Positions 57,636-64,000 of a DNA stretch of 64,000 bases are shown one piece after another. The stretch covers positions 496,001-560,000 of the forward strand of contig NZ_JNBQ01000001.1 in assembly GCF_001019615.1 (NCBI RefSeq). Direction: 5' to 3'. The notes under the pieces are model-generated. The model was not told the origin of the DNA, ran no database searches, and saw only the letters and a list, made by a program, of their open reading frames with translations. Each line of letters opens with the position of its first letter. The stretch's first letter is position 1. Both the position numbers and the translations under genes were made by a program. Origin of the DNA: Cellulosimicrobium funkei (GTDB taxonomy: Bacteria; Actinomycetota; Actinomycetes; Actinomycetales; Cellulomonadaceae).

Positions 57636-58334
57636 ATGACGACGAACAGCCCCGCCGCGACGGACGCGACGGCCCCCACCGTGAAGATCGACATCTGGTC
57701 CGACGTCGCGTGCCCCTGGTGCTACGTCGGCAAGCGGCGCCTCGAGACGGCGCTCGGTCGGCTCGCCGAGGCCGGCGACGGCCCGCAGGTCGACATCGAG
57801 TACCACTCGTTCGAGCTGGCGCCGGACACCCCGGTCGACTTCGACGGCACCGAGGTGGACTTCCTCGCGGGGCACAAGGGCATGCCGCGCGCGCAGGTCG
57901 AGCAGATGCTCGGGCAGATGACCCAGCTCGCCGCCGCCGAGGGTCTGAGCTACGACTTCGACGCGCTCCAGCACACCAAGACCCTCACCGCCCACGAGCT
58001 GCTGCACCACGCGAAGGCGCACGGCAAGCAGGTCGAGATGAAGGAGCGCCTCCTCAAGGCGTACTTCGAGGAGGGGCGGCACGTGGGGCGCGTCCAGGAG
58101 CTCGCGGACCTCGCGGCCGAGGTCGGGCTCGACCGCGCCGAGGCCGTCGCGGCCCTCGAGGACGGCCGCTACGCCGACGACGTGCAGGCGGACATCGACC
58201 AGGCGCGTGCCTACGGGATCAACGGGGTGCCGTTCTTCGTGGTCGACGGCCGGTACGGCGTCTCGGGCGCCCAGGACCCGGCGGTCTTCGTCCAGGTGCT
58301 CCAGCAGGCCGTCGCGGAGCGCGACGCCGCCTGA
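57636..58334 (+). CDS. DsbA-family oxidoreductase (FrnE-like)
   Basis: 232 residues from ATG 57636; an upstream GTG (57606) is in frame but would add a hydrophilic stretch unlike the family. The thioredoxin fold has a CPWC active site (KIDIWSDVACPWCYVGKRRL) and the cis-Pro loop YGINGVPFFVVDGRYGVSGAQ. It belongs to the FrnE-like group of cytoplasmic DsbA proteins, which lack a signal peptide and may act with mycothiol or in stress response. The gene follows a DinB-family gene on the same strand. Confidence 0.9.
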   Translation: MTTNSPAATDATAPTVKIDIWSDVACPWCYVGKRRLETALGRLAEAGDGPQVDIEYHSFELAPDTPVDFDGTEVDFLAGHKGMPRAQVEQMLGQMTQLAAAEGLSYDFDALQHTKTLTAHELLHHAKAHGKQVEMKERLLKAYFEEGRHVGRVQELADLAAEVGLDRAEAVAALEDGRYADDVQADIDQARAYGINGVPFFVVDGRYGVSGAQDPAVFVQVLQQAVAERDAA

Positions 58335-58491
58335 CCTGTCCGCTCTGCGAGACCAGGTTCGGAGAGCGACGTATCTCACACCCCGGTGCGGTGGACCTGC
58401 GACTCGGTATCACCGAGACTGGGATGCAGCCCGCACCGACGCCGGCTCCACACGTGCACCGGCGCCCGTGATTCCCACGAGGAGGCCTCAG

Positions 58492-58671
58492 ATGACCGAC
58501 ACCACGACGAACCTCTACCACTCCATCGCGAACCCGCGCCGCACCACGCTCATGAGCGTGAGCGCCGCGGACGCGGCCGCCCCGCACCGCGAGACCGCGC
58601 CGTCGCTCAAGCTCGTGGGCGCGGACGACGCCGCGGTCTGCGTCGACGGGGTGTGCGCGCTCCCCGAGTAG
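58492..58671 (+). CDS. 59-residue protein with C-terminal CVDGVC motif
   Basis: ATG 58492 with GGAGG at 58480-58484, 7 nt upstream. The product is short and has no signal peptide or membrane helix; the C-terminus VCVDGVCALPE has two Cys residues five apart. The dyad CTCGGT-ATC-ACCGAG at 58403-58417 lies upstream as a possible operator. A genuine hairpin with a T-rich tail follows, so it is a monocistronic gene. I do not recognise a function; metal binding by the two Cys or a redox role is possible. Confidence 0.6.
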   Translation: MTDTTTNLYHSIANPRRTTLMSVSAADAAAPHRETAPSLKLVGADDAAVCVDGVCALPE

Positions 58672-58686
58672 ACCCGTGAGCGCAGG

Positions 58687-58723
58687 AAAGAGTCGCCGGA
58701 ACGCCAGGTTCCGGCGGCTCTTT
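58687..58723. terminator. Hairpin terminator with T-rich tail
   Basis: A 16-bp stem with one G-U pair (58687-58702 with 58708-58723) is followed by TTTCGTGTCTT. It serves the small gene above and perhaps the convergent glycosylase gene. Confidence 0.85.
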
Positions 58724-58749
58724 CGTGTCTTCAGGGAGGCGCGTGGCCG

Positions 58750-59709
58750 TCAGTTCGACCGGTGGTCCTGGATCGAGAGGCGCGGCCCGCGCCGAGGCGC
58801 GTGCGCCCTGCCGGAGAGCTCCAGGAGCCGGACGACGCGATAGCGGTGCGGGGAGTACGGCGCGAGGAGCTCGAGCATGCGCTCGTCGTCGACGCGCTCG
58901 CCGACGAGCGCCCAGCCGACCGCCTTGGCGAGGTGGTAGTCGCCCACGGACACGGCGTCGGCGTCGCCCAGCGCGCGCTGCGCGACCTCGGCCGCGGTCC
59001 ACACGCCCACGCCGGGGACCGCCTGGAGCCGGGCGTGCGCGGCGGCGGAGCCCTGCGCGTCGAGCAGCGCGCCGCACTCCTCGAGTCGGCGGGCGACGCG
59101 CGCGGCCGCGACCACGGTCCGCGCACGACCCGGGTCGACGTTCGCCCGGTGCCAGTCCCACGACGGGACGCGCGCCCACGTGGCGGCGTCGGGCACGACG
59201 AGCATCCCGGCGTCGCCCGCGGGACCGGGTGCGCGCTCGCCGTACCGGCGCAGGAGCCAGCCCCACGACCGCCACGCGGCGACCGTCTGGACGCGCTGCT
59301 CGAGGATCGCGGGGACGAGCGCCTCCAGCACGCGACCGGTGCGGGGGATGCGCAGCCCGGTGCTGCGCCGGTGCGCGTCGCGCAGGGGCGCGGGCGGGAC
59401 GAAGCCGGTGTCGTCGTCGTGCTCGCCCAGCAGGTGGGGGAGGGCGTCGAGCGCCTCCTGGGCGCCCGGTCCCCAGGCGTGCCCGACGACGTCGCGCGGC
59501 CCGGTCTGGGCGAGGCGGCAGGTCGCGGGGCCGGCGGGCATCCGCGTCGTGCGCCAGACGTCCCCGGACGGCGTGCGGCGGAACGTCGGGTCGTAGGGCC
59601 CGCGGGAGAGCCGCCCGAGCGTGAGGTGCAGGTCCAGGGGTCGGTCCGACCGGACACGCCGGACGAGCGCTCCACCGACCACGGCGCGCGGGCTCGGCAG
59701 GACGGTCAC
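58750..59709 (-). CDS. AlkA-like DNA-3-methyladenine glycosylase (HhH-GPD)
   Basis: 319 residues from GTG 59709; GACGAT ends 6 nt upstream, suggesting a leaderless start. The HhH-GPD core has LEALVPAILEQRVQTVAAWRSW, the hairpin LQAVPGVGVWTAAEVAQRAL with Gly-Val-Gly, and the catalytic Asp in VSVGDYHLAKAVGWAL. It removes damaged bases by cleaving the N-glycosidic bond. The N-terminal half (RSDRPLDLHLTLGRLSRGPY) matches the AlkA-type beta domain. A family A repeat lies just upstream, between it and rnhA. Confidence 0.87.
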   Translation of the reverse strand: MTVLPSPRAVVGGALVRRVRSDRPLDLHLTLGRLSRGPYDPTFRRTPSGDVWRTTRMPAGPATCRLAQTGPRDVVGHAWGPGAQEALDALPHLLGEHDDDTGFVPPAPLRDAHRRSTGLRIPRTGRVLEALVPAILEQRVQTVAAWRSWGWLLRRYGERAPGPAGDAGMLVVPDAATWARVPSWDWHRANVDPGRARTVVAAARVARRLEECGALLDAQGSAAAHARLQAVPGVGVWTAAEVAQRALGDADAVSVGDYHLAKAVGWALVGERVDDERMLELLAPYSPHRYRVVRLLELSGRAHAPRRGPRLSIQDHRSN

Positions 59710-59737
59710 CGGACCATCGTCCCACCCGCCGCCGACG

Positions 59738-59822
59738 GCCGAGCACGTCGTTGCGCGCCGTCGAGCACGACGTTGATGTCGTTATCCGCTCGATAGCGAC
59801 ACCAAGGTCGTGTTCGGCGGGT
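59738..59822. repeat. Dispersed palindromic repeat family A, copy 4
   Basis: GCCGTCGAGCACGAC (59758-) to GTCGTGTTCGGCGGG ends near 59822, in the same orientation as copy 3, preceded by the partial arm GCCGAGCACGTCGTTGCGC (from 59738). It fills the gap between the glycosylase start and the rnhA stop, ending 6 bp before the rnhA stop. Confidence 0.75.
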
Positions 59823-59828
59823 GAGGGG

Positions 59829-60416
59829 TCAGTCGAACAGGGTGTCCATGTCCCACGCGGGCTCGGGCGCCGGCTGCCTCGGCGCCGGGGCGTGCGTGGC
59901 GACGGGTGTGGCGGCGGGCACCCGGCCCGCGGGGCGCGTGGGGTCGCCGAGCTCAGGGACGAGCGTGCCGTCGAGGTCGCCGCGACCGGCGGCCCAGTCC
60001 TGGGCGGCGAGTCCCGCGAGCTGGTCGGCGCGCTCGTTGAACGGGTCGCCGACGTGGCCGCGCACCCAGCGGAACCGCACCGGCCCCGCGCGCTCGGTGA
60101 TGACCCGGTCGATCGCCTGCACGAGCTCGAGGTTCTTCACCGGCTGCCCGCCCGCGGTGCGCCACCCCTTGCGCTTCCAGGCGACGACCCACTCCGACGC
60201 GCACTTGATGGCGTACTGGGAGTCGGACTCGATGAGCAGCGGCTCCGCGCCCGGGTGCGCGCGGACCGCCTGGAGCAGCGCGGTCAGCTCGGCGACCTGG
60301 TTGGTCCCGCTCACGGCGCCGCCGGAGTCGAACGTGCCGTCGTGGTTGATCCACGCCCACCCGATGGCGCCGCCCGGGTTGCTCAGGCACGAGCCGTCGG
60401 TGCTGACAGTGATCAC
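59829..60416 (-). CDS. rnhA: Ribonuclease HI
   Basis: 195 residues from GTG 60416, with GAGGAGC 4 nt upstream. Active-site set: VSTDGSCLSNPGGAIGWAW (Asp), SGGAVSGTNQVAELTAL (Glu), LLIESDSQYAIKC (Asp), and the late RWVRGHVGDPFNERADQLAG (His/Asp). It cleaves the RNA strand of RNA-DNA hybrids. The C-terminal 45 residues are a Pro/Ala-rich extension (GRVPAATPVATHAPAPRQPA) of unknown role. A family A repeat follows its 3' end. Confidence 0.92.
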   Translation of the reverse strand: MITVSTDGSCLSNPGGAIGWAWINHDGTFDSGGAVSGTNQVAELTALLQAVRAHPGAEPLLIESDSQYAIKCASEWVVAWKRKGWRTAGGQPVKNLELVQAIDRVITERAGPVRFRWVRGHVGDPFNERADQLAGLAAQDWAAGRGDLDGTLVPELGDPTRPAGRVPAATPVATHAPAPRQPAPEPAWDMDTLFD

Positions 60417-60609
60417 AGCGCTCCTCGATCACGGACGTCCCCGCCCGCCGGCTGCGGCGCGGGGAGGCGAATGCGTCGAGCCACATTGTCCCCCGGACCG
60501 GAGGGTCGTGGGACCACGCGTCCGCGGGCGGCTGGTCGGGGTCGCCTCAGGGGAGAACCGGGGGGATACCCCATGGTGCCGGGCGTGCGTGCGGTCAAGG
60601 CTGGGACGC

Positions 60610-61332
60610 ATGGTCGCGTGGGTCGTGGAGCTGTGGGGACAGGTCGAGGCGTGGCTGCTCGCGCTCGTCGACTCCGTGTGGGCGCTGCCGACGCTCTTCG
60701 CGACGACCGCGGGCGACGGGTTCTTCCCGCCGATCCCGGGCGAGACGGTCATCGTGATGCTCGCGGTGGGCGCCCAGTCCGGCGGGGGCGTCGCCTGGGG
60801 GCTCGTGCTGCTCGTCGCGGCGCTCGGCGCCTGGTGCGGCGACCAGCTCGCCTACGCGCTCGGGCGGGCGCTGGGCACGCGCGCGCTGCCGGCGCTGCGC
60901 GGCCCGCGGGGTCAGCGTGCCGTCGCGTGGGCGACGCGGTCGCTCGACCGACGCGGGGCGTCCGTCGTCCTGGGCGCGCGCTTCGTCCCCGTCGGGCGGA
61001 CGGCGGTCAACGTGACGGCGGGGGCCGTGGGCTTCTCGCGCCGCCGCTTCATGGCGCTCTCCGCCGTCGCCTCGGTCGCCTGGGCCACGTACTCGGTCCT
61101 CATCGGCACGCTCGCCGCCGCCTGGGTCGGCGACAGCCCGCTCCTCGCCGTCGTGGTGGGGGTCGTCGGCGGGATCCTCCTGGGCGTCCTCGTCGACACC
61201 GTGGTCCGCCTCCGGGCGGCCCGCCGGGAGCGGGACGCCGTGGTGCCGGGGCCCGTCACGAGCCCGGTGCCCGGTGACGGCACCCCGGAGACGGACCCCG
61301 CGCTGGTCGCCTGCCCCGGCCCGGCGCGGTAG
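60610..61332 (+). CDS. DedA-family (SNARE-associated) membrane protein
   Basis: 240 residues from ATG 60610. The DedA/VTT signature is present: FFPPIPGETVIVMLAV (the conserved E and P of the re-entrant loop), GAWCGDQLAYALGRALGTR, and ARFVPVGRTAVNVTAGAVG with the conserved R. Five or six hydrophobic segments follow. DedA proteins take part in lipid scrambling (undecaprenyl-phosphate recycling in some). The C-terminal 30 residues are hydrophilic. A perfect hairpin lies 38 nt after the stop, before the convergent FKBP gene. Confidence 0.88.
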   Translation: MVAWVVELWGQVEAWLLALVDSVWALPTLFATTAGDGFFPPIPGETVIVMLAVGAQSGGGVAWGLVLLVAALGAWCGDQLAYALGRALGTRALPALRGPRGQRAVAWATRSLDRRGASVVLGARFVPVGRTAVNVTAGAVGFSRRRFMALSAVASVAWATYSVLIGTLAAAWVGDSPLLAVVVGVVGGILLGVLVDTVVRLRAARRERDAVVPGPVTSPVPGDGTPETDPALVACPGPAR

Positions 61333-61370
61333 GGCCTGGTCGCACGCCGGTCGTCCGCAGGGCGAAGCAG

Positions 61371-61399
61371 GAGGGCCCCGGTCGACGACCGGGGCCCTC
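61371..61399. terminator. Bidirectional hairpin terminator
   Basis: A perfect 12-bp stem (61371-61382 with 61388-61399) with CGACG loop lies between the DedA stop and the FKBP stop, which are convergent. Confidence 0.8.
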
Positions 61400-61418
61400 T
61401 TGTGCGTCAGCGGGTCGG

Positions 61419-61799
61419 TCAGGACACGCCGAGCAGGTCGATCACGAAGATCAGCGTCTTGCCGGACAGGCGGTGGCCGCCGCCCGCGGGGCCGTAGGCG
61501 AGCTCCGGCGGCACGACGAGCTTGCGCCGCCCGCCCACCTTCATGCCGGGGATGCCCTGCTGCCAGCCCGCGATGAGGCTGCGCAGCGGGAAGTTGATCG
61601 ACTCCCCGCGGTTCCACGAGGCGTCGAACTCCTCACCCGTCTCGTACTCGACGCCGAGGTAGTGCACGTTCACGGTCGCGCCCGGCGTGGCCTCCGGGCC
61701 GTCGCCGACGGTGATGTCCTCGACGACGAGCTCCGTGGGCGCGGGGCCCTCCGGCGCGTCGACCTCGGGGCGGGACAGCTCGTTCTCTCCAGTGGTCAT
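61419..61799 (-). CDS. FKBP-type peptidyl-prolyl cis-trans isomerase
   Basis: 126 residues from ATG 61799; TTGGAT ends 6 nt upstream. The FKBP domain has VNVHYLGVEYETGEEFDASW, SINFPLRSLIAGWQQGIPGMKVGGRRKLVVPPELAYG and LIFVIDLLGV. There is no signal peptide, so the enzyme is cytoplasmic; it speeds proline isomerisation during folding. Short N-terminal extension of about 20 acidic/Pro-rich residues. Divergent from the VIT1-like gene. Confidence 0.93.
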   Translation of the reverse strand: MTTGENELSRPEVDAPEGPAPTELVVEDITVGDGPEATPGATVNVHYLGVEYETGEEFDASWNRGESINFPLRSLIAGWQQGIPGMKVGGRRKLVVPPELAYGPAGGGHRLSGKTLIFVIDLLGVS

Positions 61800-61935
61800 G
61801 CTCCGATCCAACCACGACGGCGGACGACGGGCGGGCCCGAGGTTGGGGGCGCCCGGAACACCGGTCGGGGGGACCCCCGGACCCGCGTTCGGCCGCGCGC
61901 AACACGGCGCGGCCGAAGATCGCCATCATGGAGGC

Positions 61936-63090
61936 ATGTCCTCCACGCCTGAGCCGCACACCGGCCTGCCCGCCGGCACCCCGCGCGGGGTGCCGTCGGG
62001 CGCGGACCCGGCCCCCGCCGTCGGGCACCGACCGACCCCGCAGGAGATCCGGCGGTGGCGCCGGTTCCTCGCCGACGAGCGCGCGGAGGCCGCGGTCTAC
62101 CGGGACCTCGCGAGCCGACGGAGCGGGGAGGAGCGCGACATCCTCCTGGCGCTCGCGGACGCGGAGAAGCGGCACGAGCGGCACTGGCTCGACCTGCTCG
62201 GCGACGACGTCGGCAAGCCGCTGCGCGGCGACTGGCGCACCCGGACGCTCGGCTGGCTCGCGCGCCGGTTCGGCGGCGTGTTCGTCCTCGCCCTCGCGCA
62301 GCGCGCCGAGGCGCGCTCGACGTACGACACCGACGCCGACGCGACACCCACGATGGCCGCGGACGAGCGGATCCACGAGGAGGTCGTGCGGGGGCTCGCG
62401 ACGCGGGGGCGCAACCGCATGTCGGGGACGTTCCGCGCCGCGGTGTTCGGCGCGAACGACGGGCTCGTGTCCAACCTCGCGCTGATCCTCGGCATCGGGG
62501 CGTCGGGGGCCTCGAACAGCACCGTCCTCCTCTCGGGGCTCGCCGGCCTGCTCGCGGGCGCGCTGTCGATGGGCGCGGGGGAGTACGTGTCGGTGCGGTC
62601 GCAGCGCGAGCTGCTCGACGCCTCGACCCCCAGCCCGCAGGCGTCCGCCGCGCTGCCGGACCTCGACGTCGACGCGAACGAGCTCGCGCTCGTCTACCGG
62701 GCGCGCGGCATGGCACCCGCCGAGGCCGAGGACCACGCCGCCGACGTCCTCGCGACGTACACGCAGCAGACCGTCATCGCCCCGCCGCCCAGCGCGGACG
62801 AGCACGAGACGCACGGCACGGCCATGGGGGCGGCGGTGTCGTCGTTCCTGTTCTTCGCGTCCGGCGCGCTCATCCCCGTGCTGCCCTACCTCTTCGGCCT
62901 CACGGGGTTCGTCGCCGTGGGTGTCGCGGCGCTCCTCGTGGGGATCGCGCTCCTCGCGACCGGCGCGACGGTCGGCCTGCTCTCGGGGACGTCGCCGCTG
63001 ACGCGCGCGCTGCGGCAGATCGGCATCGGCTTCGGCGCGGCGGCCGCGACCTACCTCCTCGGCCTGGTGTTCGGGGCAACCGTCGGGTGA
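61936..63090 (+). CDS. Ferritin-like / VIT1-family metal transporter
   Basis: 384 residues from ATG 61936; CATCAT ends 6 nt upstream and GGAGG overlaps that space. An N-terminal rubrerythrin-like four-helix domain (about residues 35-150: RRWRRFLADERAEAAVYRDL, EERDILLALADAEKRHERHW, with Glu/His metal ligands) is joined to a VIT1/CCC1 transporter (about 155-384: RAAVFGANDGLVSNLALILGIG, GALSMGAGEYVSVRSQRELL, plus five membrane segments). The family moves Fe2+ or Mn2+ out of the cytoplasm. The fusion supplies an iron-sensing or oxidising head. Confidence 0.9.
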   Translation: MSSTPEPHTGLPAGTPRGVPSGADPAPAVGHRPTPQEIRRWRRFLADERAEAAVYRDLASRRSGEERDILLALADAEKRHERHWLDLLGDDVGKPLRGDWRTRTLGWLARRFGGVFVLALAQRAEARSTYDTDADATPTMAADERIHEEVVRGLATRGRNRMSGTFRAAVFGANDGLVSNLALILGIGASGASNSTVLLSGLAGLLAGALSMGAGEYVSVRSQRELLDASTPSPQASAALPDLDVDANELALVYRARGMAPAEAEDHAADVLATYTQQTVIAPPPSADEHETHGTAMGAAVSSFLFFASGALIPVLPYLFGLTGFVAVGVAALLVGIALLATGATVGLLSGTSPLTRALRQIGIGFGAAAATYLLGLVFGATVG

Positions 63091-63196
63091 AAACGGACGC
63101 TCCCGGTGGTGAGCGTCACACGGGCATGCCTACCGTGACCCCGGGACGGGCCTGTCGGCCCGCCGTTCGCTGCACCGACGACCCACGGGGCACACG

Positions 63197-64000
63197 ATGG
63201 ACGCGACGCACGACGCGCAGGGCAGGCGCGCACCAGCCGCCCGTCGCTGGCTCGTGCGCGCGCTCGTGGCCGGTGGCGGTCTCGGTGCCGGCCTCGCGTT
63301 CGCCGTCGCGACGGCGGGTGGGGCGTCCGCCGCGGACGACCCGCTCGGGCTCGGCAAGGCCCTGTCGCCCGTGACCTCGACGGTCCAGACCGTCGTGGAC
63401 CCGGTCGTGCAGGAGGTCGTCAAGCCCGTCGTGCGCGACGTCGTCGCCCCCGTCGTCCAGCCGGCCGCCCCGGTCGTCGAGAAGGTCGTGACCCCGGCCG
63501 CGCCCGTGGTCGAGGAGGTCGTACGACCCGTCGCCCCGGTGGTGGAGCAGGTGGTCACACCGGCCGCCCCGGTGGTCGAGCAGGTCGTGGCGCCGGTGGC
63601 ACCCGTCGTGCAGCCCGTGACCGACGCCGTCGCGCCCGTGACCACGCCGGTCCTCGACGCGGTCGTGCCGGCCGCGACGCCGGTGGTCGAGGCGGTCGCC
63701 CCGGTGGTGAACCCGGTCCTCGAGACCGTGGCGCCGGCGCTCGACCCGGTCGCGCCCGTCCTGGAGGCGCTGACCCCGGTCCTCGACGTCCTGGCGCCGG
63801 TCACCGACCCTGTCCTCGGTCCCGTCACCGGGCCGCTCACGCCGCTGGACCCGCTCGCGCCCGTGCTGCCCGAGGCGCCCGGGCCGGGCCCGGAGGTTGC
63901 GGGCCCGTCCGATCCGGCGGAGCCGGGAAGCTCCGCGCCGAACACTCCTGACCCCGGCCCGGCGGCTCCGTCGGCGTCGGCCGGCGTGCCCCCGTCCGCA
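63197..64000 (+). CDS. Secreted valine/proline-rich 11-residue-repeat protein (3' end outside window)
   Basis: The frame is open from ATG 63197 through the right edge (268 codons), with no stop. Signal peptide about residues 1-44 (ALVAGGGLGAGLAFAVATAG). The mature protein is made of degenerate 11-residue repeats of the type PVVEQVVTPAA, at least twelve in a row (encoded by 33-bp DNA repeats), then a Pro/Gly/Ser-rich stretch. Regular Pro with Val/Val pairs suggests an extended fibrous or beta-helical surface region. No catalytic motif is visible. Only the N-terminal part is known, so wall anchoring at the C-terminus cannot be judged. Confidence 0.75.
   Translation, partial: MDATHDAQGRRAPAARRWLVRALVAGGGLGAGLAFAVATAGGASAADDPLGLGKALSPVTSTVQTVVDPVVQEVVKPVVRDVVAPVVQPAAPVVEKVVTPAAPVVEEVVRPVAPVVEQVVTPAAPVVEQVVAPVAPVVQPVTDAVAPVTTPVLDAVVPAATPVVEAVAPVVNPVLETVAPALDPVAPVLEALTPVLDVLAPVTDPVLGPVTGPLTPLDPLAPVLPEAPGPGPEVAGPSDPAEPGSSAPNTPDPGPAAPSASAGVPPSA

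Noticed and set aside
58492-58671. RiPP precursor from the Cys-containing small gene
   Set aside because: No modification enzyme, protease or transporter is next to it.
63130-63945. Thr/Gly-rich open frame on the minus strand at the right edge
   Set aside because: It is the complement of the 11-residue-repeat gene, which has a signal peptide and sensible start; the minus frame has neither.
1-64000. tRNA or rRNA genes, prophage or integrative element
   Set aside because: No cloverleaf, no rRNA conserved word, no integrase, capsid or transposase gene, and base composition is uniform.

Overview
The window is 64 kb of very GC-rich DNA with strong G/C third-position codon bias. It carries Sec-type secreted glycan-active enzymes, a sortase substrate with an LATTG anchor, lipoproteins, and many GTG or leaderless starts. 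This points to an actinobacterium, and I infer a Micrococcales member of the Promicromonosporaceae/Cellulomonadaceae kind (Cellulosimicrobium-like). No rRNA, tRNA, CRISPR array, insertion sequence or prophage was found, so it reads as ordinary chromosome rich in secreted proteins.

Layout. 1-7 kb: end of a multicopper oxidase, then a 1,332-residue secreted ThuA/discoidin/glucose-sorbosone dehydrogenase/PKD/DUF1080 protein and a secreted blue-copper protein with six Ig-like repeats; these look like one extracellular redox locus. 7-15 kb: membrane proteins (one flanked by two copies of a dispersed repeat), an MmcQ/YjbR-HhH protein, a trans-acting enoyl reductase-like enzyme, small HTH and vWA proteins, a COG3440-type HNH nuclease and an FAD monooxygenase. 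15-22 kb: a secreted GH43 enzyme and a ugp-type ABC importer operon ending in a glycerophosphodiesterase. 22-29.5 kb: ChaB-type protein, RNase Z, a histidine phosphatase, then an overlapping tryptophan-catabolism operon (kynA, metal-dependent hydrolase, kynU, PaaX-family regulator). 29.5-45 kb: a sortase-anchored protein, a secreted purple acid phosphatase, ADP-ribosylglycohydrolase, Hsp20 with a HAIR-like operator, a DUF4097 protein divergent from its likely regulator, a DEDDh-BRCT exonuclease operon and a secreted M28 aminopeptidase. 45-64 kb: NDH-2, an acyl-CoA ligase with an operator overlapping its start, an APC transporter, a WXG-like/calpain protease with a small partner, MOSC, DsbA-like, AlkA-like, RNase HI, DedA, FKBP and ferritin-like/VIT1 proteins, and the first 268 codons of a secreted 11-residue-repeat protein.

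Three themes stand out. (1) Three unrelated secreted enzymes (GH43, purple acid phosphatase, M28 peptidase) end in the same module of about 90 residues with two conserved cysteines. A different module of about 80 residues is shared by the dehydrogenase and the blue-copper protein. (2) Intergenic space holds several families of palindromic or tandem short elements. One 87-bp family has four clear copies plus a chimeric fifth, and one copy lies in frame inside the kyn-operon hydrolase gene, which also carries a second, unrelated 66-bp palindrome. (3) Many single genes appear leaderless, with a TANNNT-like -10 box ending 6-7 nt before the start codon.

Limits: all family assignments come from reading the sequence, without database searches. 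Promoters, operators and the leaderless starts are inferences.
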